NCBI GenBank assembly: GCA_023663285.1
Contig: JAMPHT010000003.1
Coordinates: 36,500 to 100,499 of the forward strand
From: Bacillota bacterium
Lineage (GTDB): Bacteria > Bacillota > Clostridia > Lachnospirales > Lachnospiraceae
Direction: 5' to 3'
DNA: 64,000 nucleotides
Shown here one piece after another: positions 51,010-60,722 of the stretch. The notes beneath the pieces are model-generated. The model saw only the letters and a program-made list of their open reading frames with translations, did no database searches and had not been told where the DNA came from. The position numbers and the translations under genes were made by a program. Every line of letters begins with the position of its first letter. The stretch's first letter is position 1.

Positions 51010-51684
51010 TCAGTAAACGGAATCTCCCCTGTGGGCCACCACAGACACGGAGGTCACCTCTTCTATCGCATTCAGCTCCTTCAGCAGCTCCTCATAATCC
51101 TTCAGCCTGAGTTCCATCAGGAAATCCGTATTTTCCTTCGTAAGATTCCTGGACTTGACCTTATATTTTTTATCATATCTGCCCACTATCCGGAAAACCT
51201 TCTCAGCGCAGCTGTTGTCTGATGCGTTTACCACCAGGATCATGGACTTATGTACCTCCGGCAGGCGGTAAAACACCAGCGCCAGCACCGTTGCGCCCAG
51301 GGTGAGCATCACGGCAAGAGCAGGCATCCCTGCGCCGCATATGATCCCAACGCTGATGCTCCAAAACATGAATATCAGATCCAGGGGATCCTTTACCGCA
51401 GTGCGGAAACGGACGATGGAAAGGGCGCCCACCATACCCAGAGACACCACGACGCTACTTTGTATGGTTATAATAATTGCCGCAGTGATCACGCACATCA
51501 GGATCAGCGATACATTAAAGCTTTTTGAATAAAAAGATCCATCCGTCATAAGCCTGTACACAAAAAACAGATAGATCCCCAGCGCGCCCGCCACCAGCAG
51601 CAGGATCACTACTGCTTTCATTGTCAGATTCGTATTTTGAAACCCCTGCAAAAAAGAATTTTTAAACACATCCTTAAAACTCAT
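51010..51684 (-). CDS. DUF4956 family membrane protein
   Basis: About 224 residues from ATG 51684 (GGAGGAG upstream); the frame extending to 51729 overlaps the VTC gene. Three or four spans lie in the first half, including SLGMVGALSIVRFRTAVKDP, the signature segment of DUF4956, then a soluble C-terminal domain (NTDFLMELRLKDYEELL). Function unknown; the gene commonly sits beside VTC-domain and CotH genes, as here. Confidence 0.87.
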   Translation of the reverse strand: MSFKDVFKNSFLQGFQNTNLTMKAVVILLLVAGALGIYLFFVYRLMTDGSFYSKSFNVSLILMCVITAAIIITIQSSVVVSLGMVGALSIVRFRTAVKDPLDLIFMFWSISVGIICGAGMPALAVMLTLGATVLALVFYRLPEVHKSMILVVNASDNSCAEKVFRIVGRYDKKYKVKSRNLTKENTDFLMELRLKDYEELLKELNAIEEVTSVSVVAHRGDSVY

Positions 51685-51704
51685 GCCTGTCTCCTCCCGG
51701 CTTT

Positions 51705-52412
51705 CTATTCCATACCGTATTCTCTGCACAGACCATACTTTGAAAAGCTTGTCCTGCGCAATTCCTGTCCTGCTGTCAAAAGCTCCCTCACCGCCCCCGG
51801 CAGTCCCTCGTCATATTTTACTTCCAGGATATGTACGTTCTCCGGCAGGATGCTTTTAAACAGAGCATCTCCCTTCTCCAGAAAGCGCTCCGTCCTGCAG
51901 GATGATCTGATCCTCCGGTCAAAGGTGATTCGCACATTGCCTCCGGGAAAAACATAAGGTGTGCGCCTGTACTCCACGATCACTTTGGGCGTCAGCAGTT
52001 CCATTCTTCTCTCCACCAGAAAGCGGCAAAGCAGAGGATCTGCATTCTCCGCAGGCTCCACTCTTCCTGCCGGGCTGTTCACCATCAGGCTCAGGCACTG
52101 CTTTCGGGTCATCCTGCAGACCTCCTTTGCCTTCCTGTCCCGCAGGGAATATTTGCACTCCAGCTTGATCACATCCGCATCATCATTGTAAATGCGGAGC
52201 CTGTACTTTTTCCGCGCATCCGTCCCTGACAGAATCTCCTGCCAGCACATATCGTCAGGGGTATCAAAGTACAGGCTTTTGACCCTGTAGGATCCGTTAT
52301 CGCCCCCGTAAAAATCCGGCCTGCAGATATGCCGGATCTTGTTTTCTATGATATATAACTGGCTCTCCCCGCACAGGAATTTCATCTCATGACGATAGAC
52401 CTTAGAATCCAC
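51705..52412 (-). CDS. VTC-domain protein (polyphosphate polymerase-like)
   Basis: A 235-residue tunnel-fold protein: YRHEMKFLCGESQLYIIENK, SYRVKSLYFDTPDDMCWQEI, RKKYRLRIYNDDADVIKLEC and a late EVKYDEG. The basic and acidic tunnel residues (R/K in KYRLR, E/K in KLECK) are as in yeast Vtc4, which polymerises phosphate. Whether bacterial members make polyphosphate is not settled. Starts at GTG 52412; followed 20 bases later by the DUF4956 gene. Confidence 0.87.
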   Translation of the reverse strand: MDSKVYRHEMKFLCGESQLYIIENKIRHICRPDFYGGDNGSYRVKSLYFDTPDDMCWQEILSGTDARKKYRLRIYNDDADVIKLECKYSLRDRKAKEVCRMTRKQCLSLMVNSPAGRVEPAENADPLLCRFLVERRMELLTPKVIVEYRRTPYVFPGGNVRITFDRRIRSSCRTERFLEKGDALFKSILPENVHILEVKYDEGLPGAVRELLTAGQELRRTSFSKYGLCREYGME

Positions 52413-52536
52413 ACCTGCATCCCCTTTTCCCGGAAGATTTTCTTAACAGCCCGCTCCTTCGCTTCAGCATTGTACCATACCCGGCAGTATTCCGCAAGCC
52501 GAAAAGCTTCTCCCGCCTTCGGCACAAGTCCCAATA

Positions 52537-53448
52537 TCACCCGGCCAATCCGAAATACGCCAGCACCACGATCCCCAGAACGATTCGATACCAGCCGAAC
52601 ACCTTAAAATCATGCTTCTTGATATAGCTCATAAGGAAGCGAAGCACAAACAAAGACACGATAAAGGAAACGAAAGTCCCGATCCCCAGCAGGGCAAGAT
52701 CCGTGGAAGTAAAGTTCAGGCCGAATTTCACCACCTTCAGCAGGCTGGCTCCGAACATCACGGGAATCGCCAGGAAAAAGGTAAATTCCGCCGCCGTAGT
52801 CCTGGATACTCCGATCAGTATGGCTCCCAGGATAGTGGCTCCGGAACGGGAGGTTCCGGGCAGAGCGGCAGCCACAAGCTGGCAGACGCCGATAAAGAGC
52901 GCCGTGCTGTAGGTCAGCTCCGACAGACTGTTGATCCTGGGTTCTTTGTTCTTATTTTTCGTTTCAATAATAAGGAACAGCGCCCCCACCAGCACCAGCA
53001 TCACTGCCACCACGATGACCCTGACCGTCACACCCGAACCGGGAAGGGTCCTTGCAAACAGCGCCTCCACCTTATCGTCAAACACTACTCCGTACACCAC
53101 CGCCGGAATACAGGCAACCACGATCTTCACCCACATCCAGAAGGCGTCCATGCTTAAAGCATAGCCGCCGGGCAGCGACGGGTCCTTTTTTGCCTTCACC
53201 AGCTTCGCCTTTGATCTCCCGGCGTCCCGGTTATAAAAAGGCCATATCTGATGCCAGAACAGCACCACCACCGCCAGGATCGCTCCCAGCTGGATGACCA
53301 CGTCAAACATTTCAAAAAATCCTTCGCTGGCTCCGCCAAAGGGCAGCAGCTGCTCCACCAGTATCAGGTGCCCGGTACTGCTGATGGGAAGCCATTCCGT
53401 GATGCCCTCCACAATACCGTAAACGATCGCCTTCAAAAAATCCAGCAT
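52537..53448 (-). CDS. uppP: undecaprenyl-diphosphatase UppP (BacA)
   Basis: A 303-residue polytopic protein. The N-terminal GIVEGITEWLPISSTGHLIL and the later PGTSRSGATILGAILIGVSR are the two UppP active-site motifs. It dephosphorylates undecaprenyl diphosphate to recycle the carrier for peptidoglycan and other surface glycans, and confers some bacitracin tolerance. A 46-residue-scale insertion between the motifs (rich in Lys, cytoplasmic) is longer than in Escherichia coli BacA. Confidence 0.96.
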   Translation of the reverse strand: MLDFLKAIVYGIVEGITEWLPISSTGHLILVEQLLPFGGASEGFFEMFDVVIQLGAILAVVVLFWHQIWPFYNRDAGRSKAKLVKAKKDPSLPGGYALSMDAFWMWVKIVVACIPAVVYGVVFDDKVEALFARTLPGSGVTVRVIVVAVMLVLVGALFLIIETKNKNKEPRINSLSELTYSTALFIGVCQLVAAALPGTSRSGATILGAILIGVSRTTAAEFTFFLAIPVMFGASLLKVVKFGLNFTSTDLALLGIGTFVSFIVSLFVLRFLMSYIKKHDFKVFGWYRIVLGIVVLAYFGLAG

Positions 53449-53485
53449 ATATTCAGACCTTCCCCTCTCCTATACAAATATGCCC

Positions 53486-54334
53486 TTACGCCTCCAGGTA
53501 TGCCAGCAGCTCCTCACAACGGCTCTCTGCATCCTCGTACCCCTGCCGGTACAGGGCTTTCAGCTTCTCCACATCTTTTTCCACCCGCCCCACGCCGCTT
53601 TCTTTTGCAGGGCGTATGACAAAGGCCGCTCCCGCTTCCTGCTGCCTGCCAATGTACGCCACCTGCTCATTATAATTGATATGGCGCTCCGCCATCAACT
53701 CCCACACCTTCGGATATTTCGCATACCGGGCCTTCAACAGCGCCAGCCGGGTGGTGGGCTTGCGCACAAACCCCTCCTCCTTCGTCATGACTACCACATT
53801 TTTCCGGTTGCCGTCCATAACGGATTTCTGAAGGGGAATAGCGTCGCTGATGCCGCCGTCCAGGTAAAGCCCTCCTTCGATTTTAACATTTTTCGACACC
53901 AGGGGCAGAGACGCGGAGGCCCTGATCTTATCAATGTCCGCCTTCATATCGCGAATACGGAAATATTCCGGCCTGCCCGTCACAATGTCCGTAGCCACGC
54001 TGTACGCCTTTCCCTCATACCTGTCAAAGGCTTCATAATCATAAGGGTACAGATATTCGGGAATCAGGTGGTAACAAATATCTGCATGAAACAGATCTCC
54101 TGTGGACAACAGACTCCGCAGGCTGCAGTAATATTTTGTGTCCAGATAATCCACATTCACATCGAATGCCCTGCCCCGCTGCTTCGAGAGAAAGCTGCAC
54201 ATACAGCAGGCTCCTGCTGACACTCCATACACGCTCGAAAATTCAATTCCCTTATCCAAAAATAGATCCAGCACCCCGGCGGTGTAGACCCCTTTCAGTC
54301 CGCCGCCCTCCAGCACAAGTCCCGCGTTGTACAT
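53486..54334 (-). CDS. patatin-like phospholipase family protein
   Basis: A 282-residue cytoplasmic alpha/beta hydrolase-like protein. The oxyanion-hole Gly-rich motif is GLVLEGGGLKGVYTAG, the nucleophile serine is in YGVSAGACC (GxSxG), and the catalytic Asp is in LYLDGGISDAIP (DGG). It is closest in build to the YjjU/RssA subgroup. Lipid acyl-hydrolase activity is expected; substrate unknown. GGAGG precedes the start. Confidence 0.92.
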   Translation of the reverse strand: MYNAGLVLEGGGLKGVYTAGVLDLFLDKGIEFSSVYGVSAGACCMCSFLSKQRGRAFDVNVDYLDTKYYCSLRSLLSTGDLFHADICYHLIPEYLYPYDYEAFDRYEGKAYSVATDIVTGRPEYFRIRDMKADIDKIRASASLPLVSKNVKIEGGLYLDGGISDAIPLQKSVMDGNRKNVVVMTKEEGFVRKPTTRLALLKARYAKYPKVWELMAERHINYNEQVAYIGRQQEAGAAFVIRPAKESGVGRVEKDVEKLKALYRQGYEDAESRCEELLAYLEA

Positions 54335-54349
54335 ATATCTCCTCCATTC

Positions 54350-55555
54350 TCACATGAACTGCTCCCTGTAATATCCTTCCTCCCGCACGAATTTTCTCAA
54401 TGCCTTAAGGGAACGCTCCACCTTTTCCGTATCGATACAGTAAGCCATCCTGAAATACCCCGGCGCTCCGAAAGTATCCCCCGGAACCAGGATCAAATCA
54501 TATTTTAAAGCTTTGCTGCAAAACTCCTTCGCATCCTCCTCCGGCGCCTTGGGAAAGATGTAGAACGTTCCCCCCGGCTTCAAGCAGGTGAATCCCAGGC
54601 TTATCAGCTCATTATAAAGCAGATTCCTGTTATTCTCATAAACCTGCATATCCGAGGTTTTGTCCAGCACCTCCGCCACCGCCAGCTGGATAATGGAGGG
54701 CGGACAGTTGTGCCCGATCCCTCTGGAGATCTGGACGCACATATTCACCATTTCCTCGGCATCCTTACAGCGGGGGCTGACTGCCACATACCCGATCCTC
54801 TCTCCCGGAAGGGAAAGAGATTTGGAGAAAGAATAACACATAATGGTATTGTCATAGTAACGGGAAACACAGGGCGCCTCTTCGCCGTCAAACACGATCT
54901 CCCTGTAGGGCTCGTCAGAGATCAGGTAAATGTCATGGCCGTACAGATCGGACTTCTCCTTAAGGATCTGCGCCAGACGTTCCAGAGTCTCACCGGAATA
55001 CACTACGCCGGAGGGATTGTTGGGGGTGTTGAGCAGCACCGCCATCACCTTCTTAGTCAGCAGCTCCTCAAAACGTTCAAAATTGATTTGAAAGCTCTCC
55101 ACATCCGGCGGCACCACCTTCAGCACCGCTCCCGTCAGGTCCACATAAGGATGATATTCCGGAAAAAAGGGCGCAAAGGTCAGGATCTCGTCCCCCGGCT
55201 CCGTCACCAGCCGGAATGCATGGGCCAGTGCTCCTGCCGCCCCGGAGGCCATAAAAATATGCTCCTTGCGATAGGGCAGCCCGAATCGCTTTTCCAGGGA
55301 CGCCGCCACAGCCTCCCTCACGGCGGTGATCCCCAGATTAGGGCTGTAGCCGTGAAGCTCTCCGCTTTGCCTTGTGGTAAGCAGCTCTATCAGCTTGTCG
55401 GTAAACTCCTGAGGAACAGGAACGGAAGGGTTACCCAGACTGTAATCAAATACATTCTCATACCCGATTTCCTTCCCTCTCTCCGCGGCAAATTCCGCAA
55501 GCTGCCGAATCACCGACTTCCCCGACAGCATATCTCTGTATTTCTGTACCAGCAT
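54350..55555 (-). CDS. class I/II pyridoxal phosphate-dependent aminotransferase
   Basis: About 401 residues from ATG 55555 (GGAGG upstream). The fold type I motifs are YSLGNPSVPVPQEF, NTPNNPSGVVYSGETL, SDEPYREIVFDG and the PLP lysine in YSFSKSLSLPGERIGY. It belongs to the aspartate-aminotransferase superfamily; the amino donor cannot be read from sequence. It begins 15 bases before the patatin-like gene in the same direction. Confidence 0.92.
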   Translation of the reverse strand: MLVQKYRDMLSGKSVIRQLAEFAAERGKEIGYENVFDYSLGNPSVPVPQEFTDKLIELLTTRQSGELHGYSPNLGITAVREAVAASLEKRFGLPYRKEHIFMASGAAGALAHAFRLVTEPGDEILTFAPFFPEYHPYVDLTGAVLKVVPPDVESFQINFERFEELLTKKVMAVLLNTPNNPSGVVYSGETLERLAQILKEKSDLYGHDIYLISDEPYREIVFDGEEAPCVSRYYDNTIMCYSFSKSLSLPGERIGYVAVSPRCKDAEEMVNMCVQISRGIGHNCPPSIIQLAVAEVLDKTSDMQVYENNRNLLYNELISLGFTCLKPGGTFYIFPKAPEEDAKEFCSKALKYDLILVPGDTFGAPGYFRMAYCIDTEKVERSLKALRKFVREEGYYREQFM

Positions 55556-55637
55556 TTTCTTGCCTCCTGTCTTACACACCCCGTCATGCTATCCTGCAGT
55601 ATCAATGTGGTTAATGCCGCATTTTGAAGATTCAATG

Positions 55638-55765
55638 ATGAAAAATGCCGCCAGGCATTTTTCGAGGATGAAAAGGTCTGCGATGCAGACCTAGAAGCTC
55701 TTTGTAAAACAGCTAAGCCTGAAAATCAGGCTTTTTGCTGTGAGCATTAGAGCTTCTTTTCATCC
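55638..55765. repeat. structured intergenic element, copy 2
   Basis: A cluster of inverted repeats between glpK and the aminotransferase gene. There is a hairpin AAAAATGCC/GGCATTTTT at about 55640-55662 and an outer 10-bp pair GGATGAAAAG (55666-55675) with CTTTTCATCC (55756-55765). Inside it are AGGTCTGC/GCAGACCT, then arms AGAAGCTCT (55693-55701) and AGAGCTTCT (55749-55757) around a core (55707-55744) nearly identical to that at 40839-40878. The element abuts the glpK stop. Confidence 0.85.
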
Positions 55766-57255
55766 TATTCTGCCCAGACCAGTGCGCACTTTACCGCTTT
55801 TTCCCAGCCCTTCAGCAGCTTCTCCCGCTTCCCCGCATCCATGCCGGCTTCAAATACTCTGCCGATCTGCCAGTTTTCTTTGATCTCCTTTTTATCCTTC
55901 CAATAGCCCACCGCAAGTCCCGCCAGATAAGCCGCCCCCAGAGCCGTGGTCTCGATACATTTCGGCCTGTGGACCGCTGTGTTTACAATATCCGCCTGGA
56001 ACTGCATCAGGAAATCGTTGGCGCTTGCGCCTCCGTCTACCTTCAGGCTTTTTAAGCACATACCGCTGTCCTGCTCCATGGCCCGCAGCACATCCGAGGT
56101 CTGATAGGCGATAGATTCCAGAGTCGCCCGGATAAAATGCTCCTTGGTACAGCCTCTTGTGATCCCTACGACCGTACCTCTGGCGTACTGATTCCAATAG
56201 GGCGCTCCCATCCCCGCAAAGGCAGGAACCACATAAACTCCGGCGGTATCCTCCACCGCCTCGCAATACTCTTCAGACTGTGACGCGCTCTTGATCATAC
56301 GCATACCGTCCCGCAGCCACTGGACTCCCGCACCTGCCACAAACACGCTGCCCTCCAGGGCGTACTCAGCCTCTTTGGAGGTGCCCGCCGCAATGGTGGT
56401 CAACAGCCCCGACTTAGATACGATGGCTTTCTTTCCCGTATGCATCAGCAGAAAGCATCCTGTTCCGTATGTATTCTTTACCTCTCCCTGTTCAAAGCAG
56501 CACTGGCCGAACAGGGCGGCCTGCTGATCTCCCGCCGCCCCTGCAATGGGAATCTCGCCGCCCAGCACGGAGCCGTCCGTATGTCCGAACACACAGCCGG
56601 AGGGCTTCACCTCTGGCAGGATGCAGGCCGGAATGTCAAACCGCTCCATGATCTCCCTATCCCAGCAAAGCCTGTGAATGTCAAAAAGCATGGTTCTGGA
56701 AGCGTTGGTGTAATCCGTGACATGGACCGCCCCCTTGGTCAGGTTCCAGATAAGCCAGGTATCCACCGTGCCAAAAAGCAGATCCCTCTTCTCTGCCTTT
56801 TCCCTTGCCCCCGGCACATTCTGCAGTATCCAGGCAATCTTGGAGGCGCTGAAATAAGCGTCAGGCACCAGACCCGTCTTTTCCCTGATCTTCCCGTCAA
56901 AGCCGTCCGCTTTCAGCTCTTCGATCATATCGGAGGTCCTGCGGCACTGCCACACAATGGCATTATAGACCGGCTCTCCCGTGTGCCTGTCCCAGAGAAT
57001 GGTGGTCTCTCTCTGGTTAGTGATCCCGATGGCGGCAATGTCCTCATGGGTGGCTCCAACCACCGCCATACACTCCGTAGCCACAGCCAGCTGAGAGGAC
57101 CATATCTCCATGGGATTGTGCTCCACCCAGCCGGGCTTTGGGTAGATCTGGGTAAATTCCTTCTGGGACATGGAGCAGATATTCCCCGCCCTGTCAAACA
57201 GGATGCAGCGGGAGCTGGTCGTCCCCTGATCCAGTGCCATAACATATTTCTGCAT
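55765..57255 (-). CDS. glpK: glycerol kinase GlpK
   Basis: A 496-residue FGGY kinase from ATG 57255 (GGGGG upstream). Motifs: [68 protein letters not shown] and the C-terminal [14 protein letters not shown]. It phosphorylates glycerol to glycerol-3-phosphate. The histidine phosphorylated by HPr in Bacillota and Enterococcus GlpK is not evident in the usual position (the corresponding stretch lacks His), so PTS control may be absent. No glpF or glpO adjacent. Confidence 0.96.
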   Translation of the reverse strand: MQKYVMALDQGTTSSRCILFDRAGNICSMSQKEFTQIYPKPGWVEHNPMEIWSSQLAVATECMAVVGATHEDIAAIGITNQRETTILWDRHTGEPVYNAIVWQCRRTSDMIEELKADGFDGKIREKTGLVPDAYFSASKIAWILQNVPGAREKAEKRDLLFGTVDTWLIWNLTKGAVHVTDYTNASRTMLFDIHRLCWDREIMERFDIPACILPEVKPSGCVFGHTDGSVLGGEIPIAGAAGDQQAALFGQCCFEQGEVKNTYGTGCFLLMHTGKKAIVSKSGLLTTIAAGTSKEAEYALEGSVFVAGAGVQWLRDGMRMIKSASQSEEYCEAVEDTAGVYVVPAFAGMGAPYWNQYARGTVVGITRGCTKEHFIRATLESIAYQTSDVLRAMEQDSGMCLKSLKVDGGASANDFLMQFQADIVNTAVHRPKCIETTALGAAYLAGLAVGYWKDKKEIKENWQIGRVFEAGMDAGKREKLLKGWEKAVKCALVWAE

Positions 57256-57288
57256 ACTTATACCCCCATTCCGAAAGTTCGACTGCAC

Positions 57289-57741
57289 TCAGTATTTACT
57301 ATTATATCCTATCTTCCGAAAGACTGCAAACCCAGAAATCTCCTGCAGGTCATCAATGGCCATTTCAACGTCAAGAGTATGGAAGCCCGCCCAGCAATCC
57401 TTTAATGTTTCCGCATTTGCAGTTTCGTATATTTCCCGGCTGCTCTGCCCGGTATAATAATGCCAGTAGCGATAAACGTATCCTGCCCAGTACATCACTT
57501 CCCTGTCATAGATCGTACCCGCTTTTTTCAGACCGCCGGCCTCCTCATTCAACTCCTCCAGAATATACTCCTCCCCCGCCCACTGCAGGCGGTCATAGAC
57601 GTCGTCAAGCGCGGCGGCGGCCCTGCTGTTCATAAAAAATTCTATAAACAGCGGGCAGTCATAGCCCTGCTTCAGCGCCAGTTCAAACAAACGGCCCTGT
57701 ATACCGCAAAGCTGGCGTTTTTCCCGTGCAAAATTTTCCAT
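57289..57741 (-). CDS. unknown protein resembling partners of DUF3791/DUF3990 modules
   Basis: A 150-residue soluble helical protein from ATG 57741. It begins MENFAREKRQLCGIQGRLFE and contains QWAGEEYILEELNEEAG and VMYWAGYVYRYWHYYTGQSS. From memory, similar proteins are encoded beside DUF3791 and DUF3990 (ADP-ribosyltransferase-like) genes in Clostridia, as part of toxin-antitoxin-like sets; neither partner is present here. It ends 33 bases before glpK. Function unproven. Confidence 0.6.
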   Translation of the reverse strand: MENFAREKRQLCGIQGRLFELALKQGYDCPLFIEFFMNSRAAAALDDVYDRLQWAGEEYILEELNEEAGGLKKAGTIYDREVMYWAGYVYRYWHYYTGQSSREIYETANAETLKDCWAGFHTLDVEMAIDDLQEISGFAVFRKIGYNSKY

Positions 57742-57893
57742 ATCAATAGCCCCACCCTTCTGCATTTCCTGTTAAATCCTGATGATCTCATCAAAAAAGC
57801 GACCTGCCCGTGCCCCGCGCTATGACATTTGGACGGCTTAATTATAGCATATGATTTATTGGCACACAACTTGCGGCTTTTCAAAATCGGGAA

Positions 57894-59231
57894 TCAATAC
57901 TTCCGTTCCAAGGCCAGTCCAATCAGGCTGTCCGCCCGGTCAGCCATGAACAGCGGGATGTTCAGCACATCATCATTCAGCTTCAAATTATTCAGCGAGA
58001 ACCGAACCCGAAGCTTGACCTGGTCTGAAAACAGTTCCTTAAATTTTTTAAGGCTCTTACCGGCAGTGTTTGCCTCCGATTTGACCTCTACCGGAAAAAT
58101 ATCGTTTTCCCGCTGGATCAGAAAATCCACCTCATAAGGAGGATTGCTCTGTGTCCAGTACCGGGGAACCACCTCAAACTGCGTAACCAGCATCTGCAGC
58201 ACATAATTTTCCGTCAATGCGCCCTTGAACTCGGTAAACAGACGATTGCCTTCTCCGAAAGCCGTAGGCGCCAGCAGCGCCAGACGGCGGAGCAGCCCCA
58301 CGTCCACCAGATAGATCTTAAAAGCGGACAGATCATCATAAGCTGCCATCGGCAGGCCGGGAGCAGTGCTGCGGTATATCTTATGCACCAGCCGGGCGTC
58401 AACCAGCCACTGCAGCGCGTCCTCATATTCACGGGCCCTTGCGCCCGCTTTGACCGCCCTGTAAATAAACTTCTTGTTTTCTCTTGCCAGTTGAGAGGGC
58501 ACTGATTTCCAAATCATTGAAATCTTGGGGAACTCGCTGATATTGGGATGCTTGGCAAAATCGCGCTCATAGGCGCCGATGATCCCTGACAAGGCTTCCT
58601 GCATGGCAGAAACATCCCTCGCCTCCGTCCACATTAAGACAGCTTCCGGCATACCGCCGGTGATATAGTACATCTTCAGCTTCTCATAAAGAGGATTAAA
58701 AAATGCGTCAGGAATCGGCTCAATGGTATCCACGCTTTCCAAAAACCCTACAAGCTTTTCATCTCCATTGGCAAGCAGGAATTCTGTAAATGTCATAGGG
58801 TCGATCTGCATGAAATTGACTTTACCCACCGGGAAAGATGCCGGCTTTGCCAGGGCGATCCCCAACAGAGAACCGGCGCAGGCGACATGATACTGCGGGG
58901 CATTCTCACAAAAATATTTTAAGGAGTTGATGACCTTGGGACAGTCCTGTATCTCATCAAAAATGATAAGTGTCTTTTCCGGCATGATTTTCTGACCACT
59001 GGCCAGTATCAGATTTTGCAGAATACGGTCAACATCCTTAGTCGTCTCAAAGAACTGCTTATACTCCTCGTTTTCGTCAAAGTTAAAATAAGCCGTATTT
59101 TCATAATAGCGCTTGCCGAATTCCTTTAAGATCCATGTCTTACCCACCTGACGCACTCCTTTTAAAATGAGTGGTTTGCGATAGGGCGAATTCTTCCAAT
59201 CCAGTAACTTCGATAAAATCAAGCGTTCCAC
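57894..59231 (-). CDS. AAA+ ATPase with DUF4143 domain
   Basis: About 445 residues from GTG 59231 (GAGGAG upstream); the frame to 59279 has no ribosome site. Walker A GVRQVGKT is at 25-32 (AAA_14), with Walker B LIIFDEIQDC and sensor CAGSLLGIAL. The C-terminal half is DUF4143 with a nuclease-like core (VDFLIQRENDIFPVEVKSEA), where D, E and K resemble a PD-(D/E)xK motif. Function unknown; such ATPases are common in Bacteroidales and Clostridia genomes, often in accessory regions. Confidence 0.9.
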   Translation of the reverse strand: MERLILSKLLDWKNSPYRKPLILKGVRQVGKTWILKEFGKRYYENTAYFNFDENEEYKQFFETTKDVDRILQNLILASGQKIMPEKTLIIFDEIQDCPKVINSLKYFCENAPQYHVACAGSLLGIALAKPASFPVGKVNFMQIDPMTFTEFLLANGDEKLVGFLESVDTIEPIPDAFFNPLYEKLKMYYITGGMPEAVLMWTEARDVSAMQEALSGIIGAYERDFAKHPNISEFPKISMIWKSVPSQLARENKKFIYRAVKAGARAREYEDALQWLVDARLVHKIYRSTAPGLPMAAYDDLSAFKIYLVDVGLLRRLALLAPTAFGEGNRLFTEFKGALTENYVLQMLVTQFEVVPRYWTQSNPPYEVDFLIQRENDIFPVEVKSEANTAGKSLKKFKELFSDQVKLRVRFSLNNLKLNDDVLNIPLFMADRADSLIGLALERKY

Positions 59232-59442
59232 GAAAAATCTCCTCACACTTTTATTGATATTTTTGTGCTCTGAAATCACATTTTTATTATATTCTGCGTT
59301 CAGAAAAAAAGCAACCGCATTCCGCGCCTCCTGTAAAGAAATTTATCTGCTCAGAACTGCTGACTCTATTTAAATACTACACTGTGAAACAAGTCTGATA
59401 CAATCCAATAGGATTATGAATATTACAGGAGGAAATAAAACC

Positions 59443-60627
59443 ATGTATAAAATATTTAAAAAAGTTAAATCACTTAAAAAGATACCTTTCCTGTTACTGC
59501 TGCTCCTATTGACAGCCTGTACGCAGCAGGAAGTCGATGAAGAGCAAAACGCTTTCTCAGACATGACAGAAAGCGGCAGCGGCGTGTCAACGGCGGAAAA
59601 CGATCCTGACAGGCAGCAGGATATTACCCGACAGGATACCACTCTGCAGGGCGCTGCGGCAGACGCCGTAAATCAGGATATTCTGACTGCCAGCGCGGGC
59701 ACTACGGTAACACAGACCGTCGAAACCTCTGCCGGAGGGGTCATATCCATTGATGCGCAGGTCGATGTGGACGGCATCAGCCGAGTGAGCCGCTATAGAT
59801 ATATACCGCTGCAGTTTACAGAGGAATCTCGAAAAACAGTACTTGAAAAGATGTTTCCTGCGGAAAGCTGGGACGTAAATGAGGCTGCAGCGTACAATGA
59901 ACAAAAGAATTCATGGGAATTTGAGACTCCGCGCAAGGAGAATTGGATATATCAGATCTCAGATTCGCAAGTGCCCGGCGAACAAATCATGAATATTGAG
60001 CGGGTCGATATTGTATCGGATCATATGAAAGCAAGTAAAATATCTCCTATACGGATTTTGAATGAAGAAGATGTGATGTTGTTTATAGAAGTTATGGAGA
60101 ATACTCCTGGAGAAATAGAACAGATAGGACGGAACAATATCAATTCCGTAACAGATGCAAATTATTTGTGCAGCTATATCCATCTTTGTGGGGAATACAG
60201 CGAACATCCCTATGCCAAAGCTGTCTTTAAACAGGTAGTTGATGGGATGCCTGTGACGGTCTGGCACAATTTTAGTACAGCAACGTCGAAAGGAAGTCTC
60301 TTTCCGATAAAAGTATGGGGAACTTTATATTCAATAGAAGATATTGGATTAGATAAGCCGATCCTGACGCCGGATGAGGCCGCCGCTGCCATACAGGAGC
60401 AGATCGACTCCATTCAAATGGAGGAAACGCAAATGACTATCACAAAAATCAGCCTGGAATATCTGTCTGTCATCTCTTCGGAGGGGACGCCGGAGGTAGT
60501 ACCGATCTGGAGATTCTGGCCCGGAAACGACGAGACGGAGAGGCTCATGCTGTGCGAGCAGATATTTGCAGTGAATGCTGTTAGTGGCGAGTTGATTTGG
60601 GAAAATCGAGAAGCCTTTGCAGAGTAA
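59443..60627 (+). CDS. lipoprotein of unknown function
   Basis: About 394 residues from ATG 59443 (AGGAGG ten bases upstream). A lipoprotein signal peptide ends in LLLLLLTAC, with Cys as the lipid site. An Asp/Gln/Thr-rich linker is followed by a large mixed alpha/beta region (SIDAQVDVDGISRVSRYRYI; LTPDEAAAAIQEQIDSIQME; VPIWRFWPGND). No enzyme motif recognised. It is followed on the same strand by a second lipoprotein 95 bases on, so the two are probably co-expressed. Confidence 0.82.
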   Translation: MYKIFKKVKSLKKIPFLLLLLLLTACTQQEVDEEQNAFSDMTESGSGVSTAENDPDRQQDITRQDTTLQGAAADAVNQDILTASAGTTVTQTVETSAGGVISIDAQVDVDGISRVSRYRYIPLQFTEESRKTVLEKMFPAESWDVNEAAAYNEQKNSWEFETPRKENWIYQISDSQVPGEQIMNIERVDIVSDHMKASKISPIRILNEEDVMLFIEVMENTPGEIEQIGRNNINSVTDANYLCSYIHLCGEYSEHPYAKAVFKQVVDGMPVTVWHNFSTATSKGSLFPIKVWGTLYSIEDIGLDKPILTPDEAAAAIQEQIDSIQMEETQMTITKISLEYLSVISSEGTPEVVPIWRFWPGNDETERLMLCEQIFAVNAVSGELIWENREAFAE

Positions 60628-60722
60628 TATTCGACAAAAAGGGGGCGTCCAATGGGGAAGCAGAAAACTTTCCTCATTGCTCGCGGGAATAAAATGATGA
60701 TTGGTATTGGAGGGGGATAAAT

